DNA of 64,000 nt from Vibrio tasmaniensis (GTDB taxonomy: Bacteria; Pseudomonadota; Gammaproteobacteria; Enterobacterales; Vibrionaceae): NCBI RefSeq assembly GCF_024347635.1, contig NZ_AP025510.1, positions 1,736,001 to 1,800,000 of the forward strand, read 5' to 3'. Both the position numbers and the translations under genes were made by a program. Each line of letters opens with the position of its first letter. Position 1 is the stretch's first letter. Below the pieces are notes generated by a model. The model did no database searches, was not told the origin of the DNA, and was given only the letters and a program-made list of their open reading frames with translations. Shown piece after piece: positions 9,307-19,701 of the stretch.

Positions 9307-9390
9307 CGAATTTACCTAAAAATAAGAGAAGAAAGAGAAGACTGCTAATGCATCGAGCCTATTGTAATCAAACCCACACAAAATCGCTGT

Positions 9391-9870
9391 CTATGTTTTG
9401 TTCAAAGCCTTTCTCATCCATTGAATGTGAGGTGTGAACCCCATTTTTTGATAGAAGTCCTTGGCAGGTGAATTAAAGTCCCAAACCTCTACAAAGATTT
9501 GTTCAACCCCATAATCATCAAAAGTCGCTTCAACTTTGCTAAACAACTTTTCAGCAATCGATTCTTTTCGATAATCAGGCAAGACAAACAGTTCATCGAC
9601 ACTCCCCATCGGCACCGGTTTACTCACCGTTGAGATAAGCTCACAAAAATGTCCGGAGATAAAGCCAACAATGAGCTCACCTTTTAATGCCACATAAACC
9701 AAGCATTCAGGATCATCCAAGTAACGTGCAATGCTTTTTTCCTGCTCAATCTCTTCTGCCGTTTTAAAATGCTCTGGGCTAGCAAGGTGGTGATGATGGT
9801 GGAGATCGAACATTAACTCATTAAGTTGTTCCAAATCCGTGTGCTTTGCAGCCCTTAAGGTGACATTCAT
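9391..9870 (-). CDS. GNAT family N-acetyltransferase
   Basis: An acetyl-CoA-dependent acyltransferase of the GNAT fold, substrate unknown. A strand-loop ending VYVALKGELIVGFISGHF leads to the acetyl-CoA-binding segment VLPDYRKESIAEKLFSKVE, then VWDFNSPAKDFYQKMGF, the usual C-terminal core. A run of five histidines (DLHHHHHLA, near residue 25) is unusual. The ATG at 9870 is preferred over a TTG at 9888 because GAGAAG lies upstream of it. It is a monocistronic leftward gene. Confidence 0.85.
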   Translation of the reverse strand: MNVTLRAAKHTDLEQLNELMFDLHHHHHLASPEHFKTAEEIEQEKSIARYLDDPECLVYVALKGELIVGFISGHFCELISTVSKPVPMGSVDELFVLPDYRKESIAEKLFSKVEATFDDYGVEQIFVEVWDFNSPAKDFYQKMGFTPHIQWMRKALNKT

Positions 9871-10050
9871 GACTATTGCGCTTCTCAAACCAAATTAATA
9901 TCTAAACTGAGTCTAGTTTACTTGCCGCGTGTATCGATACAAGCTATTGAATGAATTCATTTGATTATCAGATTTTCGATATCCGTGACCTCACAACAAA
10001 AAGAAACTGGTTGGAATTAGAAGAGAACACTATGAATAAAAGCCACTTAA

Positions 10051-10082
10051 GATGAAGCACGCCTATGGAAGCTTCATCTTGT
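10051..10082 (-). terminator. probable terminator of the prp operon
   Basis: The 10-bp stem AAGATGAAGC (10051-10060) pairs with GCTTCATCTT (10073-10082) around a 12-nt loop, just beyond the prpE stop on the leftward strand. The downstream bases on that strand include only a short T-run (GGCTTTTATT). Confidence 0.6.
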
Positions 10083-10097
10083 CCTGCAAGGCTTTCC

Positions 10098-12002
10098 TTA
10101 CTTACCTAGCTTTTCAGCAATTTCAGTTAAGCTGGTAGGGTCGTCAATCGTCGAAGGCACCACATATTGTTCACCTTCTGCGATCTGTCGTATGGTTCTG
10201 CGCAAAATCTTACCGGAGCGTGTCTTAGGTAGTCTCTCAACAACCAAGGCTTGCTTAAAACAGGCGACCGCACCAATCTCATTGCGAACCTTGCCAACCA
10301 ACTCCGCTTGCAGTTCAATGCCATCGACTTTTACGCCATCTTTTAACACAACTAGACCTAATGGAAGTTGTCCTTTTAAGTCATCGTGAATACCGACTAC
10401 CGCGCATTCTGCAATGGCTGGGTGACCACCAACGATCTCTTCCATTTCTCCGGTCGACAGACGGTGTCCCGCTACGTTTATCACATCGTCGATACGACCC
10501 ATGATAAATAGATACCCATCTTCATCAAGGTAGCCGCCATCACCCGAAACATAATAGCCCGGGAATTGGCTCAGATAGCCAGACTCAAATCGATCATGAT
10601 TACGCCAAACCGTTGGCAGACAACCGGGTGGTAGGGGACGTTTGAGTGCCACAAAACCTTGTTGATTCGGTTGTGCGATTTCACCTAGCTCATTGAAGAT
10701 CTCTACTTGGTAACCCGGTACAGGTTTGGTTGAAGAACCCGCCTTTACAGGCAAAGACTCAAGTCCTGTTGGATTGGCAGAGATAGCCCAACCCGTCTCC
10801 GTTTGCCACCAGTGGTCGACAACCGGTTTGCTGGTGTGAGATTCAACCCAGTCTAGTGTTGGCGGGTCTAAACGCTCTCCCGCCATGAAAATCGACTTGA
10901 GCGATGATAAGTCATACTTGGTGAGTAACTCGCCTTCGGGATCTTCTTTCTTGATGGCTCTAAACGCTGTTGGCGCGGAAAACAACACATCGACCTTGTA
11001 TTCTTCGCACACACGCCAGAATGCACCTGGGTCTGGCGTTCTGACTGGCTTACCTTCAAACAGAATCGTCGTACAACCATGAATCAGTGGCGCATAAACA
11101 ATATAGGAATGCCCAACTACCCAACCAACATCAGAGGCCGCCCAAAACACGCCGTCTTGTGGTATATCGTAGATAGTACTCATCGAGTATTTCATCGCAA
11201 CCGCATGACCACCATTATCACGCACCACGCCTTTTGGCTTACCCGTCGTCCCTGATGTGTACAATATATATAGTGGGTCAGTCGCTAGAACAGGCACACA
11301 TACGTGAGGCAATGCATCCGCAACGGCTTGCTGCCAGAGTACATCGCGTTCATTGTTCAATTCAGCTAGAGACTGCTCTCTTTGGAATACCACCACTTTC
11401 TCGGGTTTCCAGCGACTGTCCATGATTGCGCGATCGACCATCGGCTTATATGGCAGGACTTTATTTATCTCGACACCGCAGGAGGCGGTAATCAACACCT
11501 TCGGCTCGGCATCTTCGATACGAACGGCGAGCTCATGAGGAGCAAATCCGCCAAATACCACGGAGTGAACCGCGCCTAGTCGTGCACAGGCTAGCATTGC
11601 CATTGCTGCTTCAGGAATCATTGGCATATAAATCACCACACGATCGCCTTTGGTAACGCCTTGCGTCGCTAACATACCTGCGACTTTAGCCACTTGGTTA
11701 CGCAGTTGGTCGTAGGTGTACGATGATTGAGTCCCTGTCACTGGAGAGTCGTAAATCAGTGCCACTTTATTACCACGACCATTTTCGCAATGATAATCCA
11801 ACGCCAACCAGCAGGTGTTCATCACCCCATCAGGAAACCAACGCTCAATACCGTTATCGTCAGTTTGTAACATCGTTTTTGGTGGTTCAAACCAATCTAT
11901 CGCTTGTGATTGTGTTTCCCAAAACGAATTGGGGTCTTCCCTAGCCCATTGATACTCGGTGATATAATCGGTTTTTCTTTTCATTCGATTCGTAGCAGAC
12001 AT
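10098..12002 (-). CDS. prpE: propionyl-CoA synthetase PrpE
   Basis: Activates propionate to propionyl-CoA with ATP and CoA, feeding the 2-methylcitrate cycle. The 634-residue product is an acyl-adenylate-forming enzyme with the P-loop YTSGTTGKPKGVV, the core motif YVSGDGGYLDEDGY and the C-terminal catalytic lysine segment PKTRSGKILRR. GGAGGAGG lies 4-5 nt upstream of the ATG. It is the last gene of the leftward prp operon, 118 bp after prpF. That gap holds a small hairpin (CGTGAAC 12090-12096 with GTTCACG 12105-12111), which might tune prpE expression. Confidence 0.94.
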   Translation of the reverse strand: MSATNRMKRKTDYITEYQWAREDPNSFWETQSQAIDWFEPPKTMLQTDDNGIERWFPDGVMNTCWLALDYHCENGRGNKVALIYDSPVTGTQSSYTYDQLRNQVAKVAGMLATQGVTKGDRVVIYMPMIPEAAMAMLACARLGAVHSVVFGGFAPHELAVRIEDAEPKVLITASCGVEINKVLPYKPMVDRAIMDSRWKPEKVVVFQREQSLAELNNERDVLWQQAVADALPHVCVPVLATDPLYILYTSGTTGKPKGVVRDNGGHAVAMKYSMSTIYDIPQDGVFWAASDVGWVVGHSYIVYAPLIHGCTTILFEGKPVRTPDPGAFWRVCEEYKVDVLFSAPTAFRAIKKEDPEGELLTKYDLSSLKSIFMAGERLDPPTLDWVESHTSKPVVDHWWQTETGWAISANPTGLESLPVKAGSSTKPVPGYQVEIFNELGEIAQPNQQGFVALKRPLPPGCLPTVWRNHDRFESGYLSQFPGYYVSGDGGYLDEDGYLFIMGRIDDVINVAGHRLSTGEMEEIVGGHPAIAECAVVGIHDDLKGQLPLGLVVLKDGVKVDGIELQAELVGKVRNEIGAVACFKQALVVERLPKTRSGKILRRTIRQIAEGEQYVVPSTIDDPTSLTEIAEKLGK

Positions 12003-12120
12003 AGTGCCTCCTCCATGATTTATCCATTAGTCCAAGCGCCTAGCTTTTGGCAGTAGCACTTGATTGCACTCTTTTCTCAGCGTTGTGTTCGTGAACATTT
12101 AACCGTTCACGACAATCGCT

Positions 12121-13293
12121 TTACTTAGGAAAAGGCACACGGATGGCACCTTCCATGATCACTCGGGCACTACGACTCATGATCGCCCTTTCAATTTTCC
12201 AGCCGCTTTCCGTCTGAATAGCTTTAGCTCCCACCTTTAAGGTTCCTGATGGATGACCAAAGGTCACAAAATCACGGGAACCCTCACCGGCTGCCAAGTT
12301 CACTAACGTACCCGGAACACTCGCCGCTGAAGCAATGGCGACCGCAGCTGTGCCCATCATGGCGTGATGCAGTTGCCCCATAGACAAAGCTCGCACCAGA
12401 AGGTCGGTATCGTCAGCTAATACCGATTTACCACTTGAAGCTTGGTACGCTTGAGGCTTAGCAACAAACGCGACTTTCGGTGTGTGTTGGCGTGATCCAG
12501 CTTGTTCTAAAGAATCAATCAGACCCATCGCAACCGCACCGTGCGCTCGGATAGATTCAAAAAGTGCCAAAGCTTTGGCATCACTATTGATATCAGATTG
12601 AAGCTCTGTGCCTTGATAACCAACTGATTCAGCATCAACAAAAATGGTGGGTATCCCTGCATTGATATATGTTGCTTTGATGCAACCCAATTCGGGAACA
12701 TCTAAAAAATCGACAACACTCCCTGTAGGGAACATAGAACCACTCGCATCGGCAGGGTCAAGAAAATCGACTTGGATCTCAGCGGCAGGAAAAGTCACAC
12801 CATCAAGCTCAAAGTCACCTAACTCTTGGACTTCACCATTGGTGATAGGCACATGAACAATAATGGTTTTCTGGATATTCACTTGCCATACTCGCACCTC
12901 AACAACACCGTTTTCAGGGATACGAGTCAAGTCAACCAAGCCACTATGAATAGCGAACGGACCGACCGCTGCAGACAAGTTCCCACAGTTACCACTCCAA
13001 TCCACAAACGGCTTATCTATCGCCACTTGGCCGAATAGGTAATCAACATCGTGATCGGCTTTACTGCTTTTCGAAACAATCACGGTTTTACTGGTACTCG
13101 ATGTTGCACCACCCATACCATCGGTTTGTTTACCATAAGGGTCTGGACTGCCAATCACGCGCAGAAGTAATGCGTCTCGAGCTTCTCCGGCAACTTGCGC
13201 AGCTTCAGGTAAGTCACTTAAGTTGAAGAAAACCCCTTTGCTTGTTCCGCCCCGCATGTAGGTAGCAGGTACTTTAATCTGTTTGATGTTCAT
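12121..13293 (-). CDS. prpF: 2-methylaconitate cis-trans isomerase PrpF
   Basis: Isomerises the 2-methylaconitate product of AcnD into the form used downstream; it always accompanies AcnD in the acnD-prpF version of the cycle. The 390-residue length fits, and the family N-terminus (VPATYMRGGTSKGVFF) and the conserved GNCGNLSAAVGPFAI segment are present. AGGAG overlaps the acnD stop region just before the ATG, with only 9 bp between the genes, so translation is probably coupled. Confidence 0.94.
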   Translation of the reverse strand: MNIKQIKVPATYMRGGTSKGVFFNLSDLPEAAQVAGEARDALLLRVIGSPDPYGKQTDGMGGATSSTSKTVIVSKSSKADHDVDYLFGQVAIDKPFVDWSGNCGNLSAAVGPFAIHSGLVDLTRIPENGVVEVRVWQVNIQKTIIVHVPITNGEVQELGDFELDGVTFPAAEIQVDFLDPADASGSMFPTGSVVDFLDVPELGCIKATYINAGIPTIFVDAESVGYQGTELQSDINSDAKALALFESIRAHGAVAMGLIDSLEQAGSRQHTPKVAFVAKPQAYQASSGKSVLADDTDLLVRALSMGQLHHAMMGTAAVAIASAASVPGTLVNLAAGEGSRDFVTFGHPSGTLKVGAKAIQTESGWKIERAIMSRSARVIMEGAIRVPFPK

Positions 13294-13302
13294 AACTAGC
13301 TC

Positions 13303-15939
13303 CTACTGTGCAAGAAAGTCTTTGGCGAAACGTTGCAACACTCCACCAGCGCTATAAACATTCACTTCGTCTGCGGTGTCTAGTCGGCAGGTTACTGGCA
13401 CATCAAGCTTTTCACCGCTTTTACGAGTGATCACTAAAGCCAAGTCTGAACCTGCTTCAATGTCACCGTACACGTCGTAAAGTTCGGTACCGTCCAATTC
13501 TAAGGTGTTGCGATTGGTCCCCGCTTTGAATTGCAGAGGCAGTACGCCCATGCCAACCAAGTTGGTTCTGTGAATTCGTTCAAACCCTTCTGCCACAATC
13601 ACTTCAACACCCGCTAAACGCACCCCTTTGGCTGCCCAATCTCGTGATGAACCTTGTCCATAATCGGCACCAGCAACCACTATCAAGGGTTGTTTACGGT
13701 TCATGTAGGTTTCTATCGCTTCCCACATTCGCGTAACTTGACCTTCGGGTTCAACCCTTGCTAATGAACCTTGCACGACTTCTCCAGCGTCCCTCACCAT
13801 TTCGTTAAACAGCTTAGGGTTGGCGAATGTTGCTCGTTGCGCGGTTAAGTGATCACCTCGATGGGTCGCGTAAGAGTTAAAGTCCTCTTCCGGCACTTCC
13901 ATTTTGGTTAGGTATTCCCCCGCTGCGCTCGAAGCCAGAATCGCATTTGAAGGGGATAAGTGATCCGTAGTAATGTTGTCACCCAGAATCGCTAAAGGTC
14001 TCATACCAGATAGGTTTCGTTCTCCCGCAAGAGCCCCTTCCCAATAAGGTGGTCTTCGGATATAGGTACTTTGATGTCGCCAGTCATAAAGCGGTTCAGT
14101 AGTCACCTGCTCCTCGTCTGGCTTGAACATTTTCACGTAGATTTGTTGGAATTGCTGAGGCTTAACATGCTCACCGACAACCGCATCAATTTCTGCATCA
14201 CTCGGCCATAAATCACTTAAGTAGATTGGCTTTCCATTGTTGTCCGTACCTAAACTGTCTTTTTCGATATCAAAGCGAATCGTACCCGCTAAGGCATAAG
14301 CAACCACCAATGGCGGTGACGCTAAAAAGGCTTGCTTTGCGTATGGATGGATTCGACCATCGAAATTTCGGTTCCCCGATAACACAGCGGTTGAGTACAG
14401 GTCGCGGTCGATGATCTCTTGTTGGATTTTAGGATCTAACGCCCCGCTCATCCCGTTACAGGTCGTACACGCATAACCCACGATACCGAAGCCTAATTGT
14501 TCCAGTTCAGGAAGCAAACCTGCTGACTCAAGATAGAGCTTGGCGACCTTAGAGCCTGGAGCAAATGACGTTTTTACCCACGGCTTGCGAACCAATCCAA
14601 GCTGATTGGCTTTCTTAGCAACCAATGCCGCGGCGACTACATTTCTTGGGTTACTGGTGTTAGTACAAGAAGTAATTGCCGCAATGATTACGGCGCCATC
14701 GGGCATCTGCTCGTCACTGTACTGCTTAGCATGCTGCTCTTTCCAAGATGCTTGACTGATGCCTTGTTCAGCTAGCTCTCTGGTTGGCAAACGGCGATGA
14801 GGATTGGAAGGCCCCGCTAGGTTACGCTCAACTTTAGACAAATCAAACTCAAGCACACGTTCGTATTGAGCGGAATCTAAATCATCAGCCCAAAGTCCGG
14901 TTTGCTTAGCGTATAGCTCAACTAACTCAACCTGTTCAGGCTCGCGTCCTGTCAGCTTTAGGTATTGTATGGTCTGTTCATCGATATAGAACATACCTGC
15001 TGTCGCGCCGTATTCTGGTGTCATATTCGATATAGTGGCGCGGTCGCCAATAGTCAGTGCACGAGCACCTTCACCAAAGAACTCTAAGTAACTAGAAACC
15101 ACTTTTTCATTTCGAAGGAACTCAGTAATCGCAAGCACAATATCCGTTGCGGTTATCCCTTCTTGTCGTTGACCCGTCAGTTTAACGCCCACGATGTCTG
15201 GCAAACGCATCATCGACGGACGACCGAGCATCACAGTCTCAGCTTCCAAACCACCTACACCTATTGCAATAACACCCAGAGCATCAACGTGAGGAGTATG
15301 ACTGTCGGTGCCGACACAGGTATCAGGAAACGCGATTCCTTCTTTAGATTGAATCACTGGAGACATTTTCTCCAAGTTAATCTGGTGCATGATCCCGTTA
15401 CCCGCAGGAATTACACTCACGTTCTTAAACGCAGTTTTACACCATTCGATAAAGTGAAAACGGTCTTCGTTTCTGCGTTCTTCAATCGCACGGTTTTTAT
15501 CAAAGGCTTCACTATCAAAGCCTGCATGTTCCACGGCTAAAGAGTGATCAACAATCAGTTGGGTTTCGACAACGGGGTTCACCTTGGCAGGGTCTCCGCC
15601 TTGGTCGGCAATCGCATCTCTTAATCCAGCCAAATCTACTAGGGCTGTTTGACCAAGAATGTCATGACACACCACACGCGCAGGATACCAAGGGAAATCA
15701 AGGTCACTCTTGCGTTCAATGATCTGTTTTAAGCTGTCTTCAAGGGTTTCAGGATCACAGCGTCTTACTAATTGTTCTGCCAATACTCTCGACGTATAAG
15801 GCAAGGTTTTATAACTGCCCGGAGATATCGCTTCTACCGCTTCGCAAGCATCGAAATATTCTAAGCCCGTTCCCGGAAGAACCTTTCGATACTTGTTTTC
15901 ATCAAGATCTTGGTTTCTTTCAAGTTTTACATCAGACAT
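13303..15939 (-). CDS. acnD: Fe/S-dependent 2-methylcitrate dehydratase AcnD
   Basis: An aconitase-family enzyme that dehydrates 2-methylcitrate. The 878-residue product carries the iron-sulfur cysteines in ITSCTNTSNP and ACTTCNG, the substrate segment CVGTDSHTPHVD, and a C-terminal swivel domain with GADYGQGSSRDWAAKG. Its place between prpC and prpF marks it as AcnD rather than a housekeeping aconitase. Cells with acnD-prpF usually lack the iron-free dehydratase PrpD, and none is seen here. Confidence 0.94.
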   Translation of the reverse strand: MSDVKLERNQDLDENKYRKVLPGTGLEYFDACEAVEAISPGSYKTLPYTSRVLAEQLVRRCDPETLEDSLKQIIERKSDLDFPWYPARVVCHDILGQTALVDLAGLRDAIADQGGDPAKVNPVVETQLIVDHSLAVEHAGFDSEAFDKNRAIEERRNEDRFHFIEWCKTAFKNVSVIPAGNGIMHQINLEKMSPVIQSKEGIAFPDTCVGTDSHTPHVDALGVIAIGVGGLEAETVMLGRPSMMRLPDIVGVKLTGQRQEGITATDIVLAITEFLRNEKVVSSYLEFFGEGARALTIGDRATISNMTPEYGATAGMFYIDEQTIQYLKLTGREPEQVELVELYAKQTGLWADDLDSAQYERVLEFDLSKVERNLAGPSNPHRRLPTRELAEQGISQASWKEQHAKQYSDEQMPDGAVIIAAITSCTNTSNPRNVVAAALVAKKANQLGLVRKPWVKTSFAPGSKVAKLYLESAGLLPELEQLGFGIVGYACTTCNGMSGALDPKIQQEIIDRDLYSTAVLSGNRNFDGRIHPYAKQAFLASPPLVVAYALAGTIRFDIEKDSLGTDNNGKPIYLSDLWPSDAEIDAVVGEHVKPQQFQQIYVKMFKPDEEQVTTEPLYDWRHQSTYIRRPPYWEGALAGERNLSGMRPLAILGDNITTDHLSPSNAILASSAAGEYLTKMEVPEEDFNSYATHRGDHLTAQRATFANPKLFNEMVRDAGEVVQGSLARVEPEGQVTRMWEAIETYMNRKQPLIVVAGADYGQGSSRDWAAKGVRLAGVEVIVAEGFERIHRTNLVGMGVLPLQFKAGTNRNTLELDGTELYDVYGDIEAGSDLALVITRKSGEKLDVPVTCRLDTADEVNVYSAGGVLQRFAKDFLAQ

Positions 15940-16040
15940 ACATCCACCATTATCTGTTAAATTCTATTCGTTGGTTCTCGAGGCCTTATCACATGAAGAG
16001 AAAAGTCACCTCGAGATATAAGTCGGCTCGATATAGAGGA

Positions 16041-17255
16041 CTAACGTAAATGGATTGGTAGCCAGTCTTGATGCTCAGGGCCGGTGTAGTCTGCACTTGG
16101 ACGAATGATGCGATTGTTTTCTCTTTGTTCGAACACATGCGCCGTCCAACCTGTAAGGCGGCTCATCACAAAGATCGGAGTAAACAATTTGGTTGGGATG
16201 TCCATGAAGTGATATGCCGATGCATGGAAGAAGTCAGCATTACAGAACAAGCCTTTCTCGCGCTTCATAACCGCTTCAACACGTTCTGAAACGGCGTAAA
16301 GCTGTTTATCACCTACCTCTTGAGCTAGCTCTTTTGACCAACGCTTGATTAGCGCATTTCGTGGGTCGCTTTCACGATAAATGGCATGACCGAAGCCCAT
16401 GATTTTGTCTTTGTTAGCAAGCATCTGCATGATATTAGTTTCTGCTTCATCGGCGGTTTTCCAATCTTGGATCATTTCCATTGCCGCTTCATTCGCACCT
16501 CCATGTAAAGGACCTCTCAACGTTCCAATCGCTGCGGTGACACAAGAATGGATATCCGACAACGTTGATGCACAGACACGGGCAGCAAAAGTAGATGCGT
16601 TAAACTCATGCTCTGCGTAAAGCGTTAGCGAACAGTGCATTACCTGCTTATGCAGTTCACTCGGCGCTTTATCTGTTAGCATTTTCAAGAAGTAGCCACC
16701 CAGACATGCTTCGCTTTGATCTTCAGTATCAATGCGCACGCCATCGTGGCTAAAGCGATACCAATAACAAATAATCGCAGGGAAAAGCGCAAGCATTCGT
16801 TCAGTCGCGAACAGTTGCTCAGAGAAGTCAGACTCTTGCTCTAGATTACCTAACATTGAACAACCCGTTCTCATCACATCCATTGGATGAGCGTCTGCAG
16901 GAATAAGCTCTAGTGCTACTTTCAAAGGTTGAGGTAAGCCGCGTAGACCAACCAACAATGTTTTGTAATCGTCTAGCTCTTTGGCATTGGGTAAGTGACC
17001 TCTTAGTAACAGGTGAGCCACTTCTTCAAACTGAGCGTGATTAGCAAGATCGGTAATATCATAACCACGATAAGTTAAACCCGTTCCTGACTGACCTACT
17101 GTACATAGCGCGGTGGTTCCAGCACTTTGGCCACGTAGCCCTGCACCACCAATCGCAGGTGTACTGGTCGGTTTCACGCTTTCATTCTGGTCTACGTTAT
17201 TGTTCGCCTTTGACGCATTGTCGACAGTTGCTTTATCACTCAAAGATACAGACAT
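16041..17255 (-). CDS. prpC: 2-methylcitrate synthase PrpC
   Basis: Condenses propionyl-CoA with oxaloacetate to 2-methylcitrate. A citrate-synthase fold enzyme with the active-site segments LHGGANEAAM and GFGHAIYRESDPRN and the terminal arginine region (NNRIIRPSADY). I start it at the ATG at 17255 (MSVSLSDK), because AAGGAG sits 6 nt upstream; the frame stays open further upstream but lacks a comparable ribosome site. Even so, about 40 low-complexity Asn/Ser/Thr-rich residues precede the usual start of the family (GGAGLRGQSAG), an N-terminal extension worth noting. Confidence 0.94.
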   Translation of the reverse strand: MSVSLSDKATVDNASKANNNVDQNESVKPTSTPAIGGAGLRGQSAGTTALCTVGQSGTGLTYRGYDITDLANHAQFEEVAHLLLRGHLPNAKELDDYKTLLVGLRGLPQPLKVALELIPADAHPMDVMRTGCSMLGNLEQESDFSEQLFATERMLALFPAIICYWYRFSHDGVRIDTEDQSEACLGGYFLKMLTDKAPSELHKQVMHCSLTLYAEHEFNASTFAARVCASTLSDIHSCVTAAIGTLRGPLHGGANEAAMEMIQDWKTADEAETNIMQMLANKDKIMGFGHAIYRESDPRNALIKRWSKELAQEVGDKQLYAVSERVEAVMKREKGLFCNADFFHASAYHFMDIPTKLFTPIFVMSRLTGWTAHVFEQRENNRIIRPSADYTGPEHQDWLPIHLR

Positions 17256-17401
17256 GTTGAACTCCTTTTCTTTGTTAGCCGCCTGCACTCTTTGGTGCTG
17301 ACTATTTATATGTCCGACGCTTATTAAAATCGGAACTGGATGTGGCGACTAACCATTTCACGTTATTGGATTAAGTTGATTTTTGATTGTTTGAAACTGG
17401 T

Positions 17402-18298
17402 TTACCCTTCGCTTGAAAACAACTGGTCAAGCTTGTTCTCGTAGTCGTGGTAATTCAGGTGCTCGTAAAGCTCTTTACGGGTTTGCATGGAATCCAACAG
17501 AGCTTCCTGATTGCCTTCAACTAACAAGTGCTTGTAAACATTCTCAGCCGCTTTATTCATCGCACGGAACGCACTCAATGGGTAAAGCACCATGTCGACA
17601 CTCGATTGTGCTAACTCATTACAGTTGTAAAGTGGCGTTTGCCCGAATTCAGTTATGTTGGCGAGAATAGGCACATGCTTACCCGTCGCTGATTTCAAAG
17701 CTGCAGAGAACTTCACGTATTGGTCGAGTTGATTCATCGCTTCAGGGAAGATCATGTCCGCACCCGCTTCAACACACGCAATCGCTCGTTCAATCGCACT
17801 GTCTATTCCTTCAACCGCCAATGCATCCGTACGAGCCATAATCACAAAGCTTTCGTCGGTTCTGGCATCGGTTGCCCCTTTCACTCTATCGACCATCTCT
17901 TGCTGACTAACAATCGCTTTGTTTGGTCGATGACCACAGCGTTTCTGGGCCACTTGGTCTTCCATGTGAATTGCCGCTGCGCCTGCTTTCTCCATCGCAC
18001 GAATCGTTCGTGCAATATTGAATGCGCCACCAAAACCCGTGTCGATATCCACCAGCAAAGGCAAATCACACGCATTGGTAATACGTTCAACATCCACCAA
18101 CACATCGTTCAATGTGGTGATGCCTAAATCAGGCAAACCATAAGACGCATTGGCGATGCCTCCGCCAGACAAATAAATCGCCTGATGACCCAAGTTCTTT
18201 GCCATCATCGCGCAATACGGATTCACAGTGCCGACGATCTGCAATGGTTCGTTGTCTTTTACAGCTTGTCGGAACTTTGCTCCTGCTGATAACTTCAT
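17402..18298 (-). CDS. prpB: 2-methylisocitrate lyase PrpB
   Basis: Cleaves 2-methylisocitrate to pyruvate and succinate, the last step of the cycle. The 298-residue product belongs to the isocitrate lyase/PEP mutase fold and has the catalytic KRCGHRPNK motif and the metal-binding segment [13 protein letters not shown] lies 7 nt before the ATG. It is the first enzyme gene after the GntR regulator; the 146-bp gap to prpC has no obvious terminator. Confidence 0.95.
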   Translation of the reverse strand: MKLSAGAKFRQAVKDNEPLQIVGTVNPYCAMMAKNLGHQAIYLSGGGIANASYGLPDLGITTLNDVLVDVERITNACDLPLLVDIDTGFGGAFNIARTIRAMEKAGAAAIHMEDQVAQKRCGHRPNKAIVSQQEMVDRVKGATDARTDESFVIMARTDALAVEGIDSAIERAIACVEAGADMIFPEAMNQLDQYVKFSAALKSATGKHVPILANITEFGQTPLYNCNELAQSSVDMVLYPLSAFRAMNKAAENVYKHLLVEGNQEALLDSMQTRKELYEHLNYHDYENKLDQLFSSEG

Positions 18299-18398
18299 AA
18301 TGACGCTCCCTGTTAATTGTTTATTTCTATCTAACTTTTATAACTACTGATGTTTAGCTCTTGCCAATGCAGATCCGCTGGCAAATATCAGTCGCCCG

Positions 18399-19118
18399 TT
18401 AATCAAGATCTTTGGATTGAATTTGTTGCTCGATAAGCAGTCGACTGCCCGAGATGTGTCTTCGCATCAGCATTTCCGCTAACTCTTCATCACGGTTACG
18501 AATCGCTTGTAGGATGTATTTGTGTTCATCAAGCGCCTCTTTTGGTCGAGACTGTGCTCTAGGCGATTGGTAGCGATACATGCGTAATAAGTGATAAAGC
18601 TCATCACACAGCAGCGAAATGAGCTTGCTATTGCGACTGGCTTTAATAATTCGGTAATGGAAATCGAAATCCCCATGTTGATGAAAATAGGAAGAACCTT
18701 CGACTTCATCGATATGTTGGGAATGTGTCGACAATAAGCCTTCAAGCCCAATCAACTCTTCTTGTGTGATGTGTCTCGCCGCTAATCGAGCCGCCATGCC
18801 TTCCAATGCCTCTCGCACCGCGTAAAGCTCTAGCAGTTTGTCTGCCGAAAAAGTAATAACTCGAGCGCCGACATGAGGAATGCGTTCGATTAGCCCAAGC
18901 CCTTCTACTCGCATTATCGCTTCACGTAATGGCCCTCGACTTACCTCAAAGCGTTTAGCCAGTTCAGGCTCCGAGATCTTAGTGCCTGGTGGTAATTCAC
19001 CGTTAACAATCGCCTCGACTAGGTATTCAGTCAGGCTTTCCGACTTGGTGTTTTCTTTGTCGCTCACACGTGTTTTCGTGTTTGCACTTAAGGTGAGATC
19101 TTTTATCGCAGTATTCAT
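18399..19118 (-). CDS. GntR/FadR-type (FCD) transcriptional regulator of the prp cluster
   Basis: A DNA-binding regulator with an N-terminal winged helix (residues ~30-95; GTKISEPELAKRFEVSRGPLREAIMRVE) and a C-terminal FCD ligand-binding domain with the histidine pattern expected for a metal-bound acid ligand (FDFHYRIIKAS, DEHKYILQAI). It heads the leftward prp operon and faces three copies of an ATTGTC-GACAAT palindrome, the likely operator. Autoregulation and control by a methylcitrate-cycle intermediate are inferences from this layout. I use the ATG at 19118; a GTG at 19133 would add five residues. This regulator replaces the sigma-54-type PrpR of enterobacteria. Confidence 0.9.
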   Translation of the reverse strand: MNTAIKDLTLSANTKTRVSDKENTKSESLTEYLVEAIVNGELPPGTKISEPELAKRFEVSRGPLREAIMRVEGLGLIERIPHVGARVITFSADKLLELYAVREALEGMAARLAARHITQEELIGLEGLLSTHSQHIDEVEGSSYFHQHGDFDFHYRIIKASRNSKLISLLCDELYHLLRMYRYQSPRAQSRPKEALDEHKYILQAIRNRDEELAEMLMRRHISGSRLLIEQQIQSKDLD

Positions 19119-19151
19119 ATTCACGCTGCTCACTTCTGATTGCCGACCTTA

Positions 19152-19225
19152 ATTGTCAACAATTTCATAACATGAACATAAATTACACGATCAAATTGTC
19201 GACAATCAAGTAGATTGTCGACAAT
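19152..19225. promoter_or_regulatory. three palindromic operator sites for the GntR regulator between prp and tct
   Basis: Three 12-bp near-perfect palindromes: ATTGTCAACAAT (19152-19163), ATTGTCGACAAT (19195-19206) and ATTGTCGACAAT (19214-19225). The last two centres are 19 bp apart and the first two 43 bp apart, close to whole helical turns, so dimers would lie on one face. A weaker core, TGTCGACAAC, occurs near 19369-19378. The form fits GntR/FadR-family operators. The rest of the 570-bp divergent gap shows no gene. Confidence 0.82.
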
Positions 19226-19701
19226 TTAGACTAAGGTAGTATTTTTATTAATCGGTAGATAAGCAGTAAAACGAAGCCATAAAAGACAATAAATAGATGT
19301 GATTCATTAAGTTAAATCGTGAGCAAGCTTAAAATTCTTACCCACCCCAAATTCAATCGAAAACAATGTGTCGACAACTGACAGTCAACTGTTCAAACGC
19401 AGGTCTCTATGTGGATATGCCCCTGCTCATCCAGAAACGGATACAAAGAAGACGGCTGATGTGCTCTTCTTTTTATGTCTCTTAGCGAATAGTGGCATGA
19501 GCCACGCCTCCGTGAACTTTATGCACTTTATTCACCCAATGTTTTTTATTCTCAATATCGCCGCATTACAGACAATTCATTAACACACCGTTAACTTTAG
19601 CTTCATCTACTAAGCAATACCCTACTCATCTGTTTAGTAGCTGGAAATAAAACATAAGTTTCTCTCCATTGAAGAGATCCCCTACATAAGGAACGTGAAC
19701 C

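Noticed and set aside
19368..19378. A fourth GntR operator near 19369
   Set aside because: Only the core TGTCGACAAC is present; the outer bases do not match, so it is mentioned only as a weak site.
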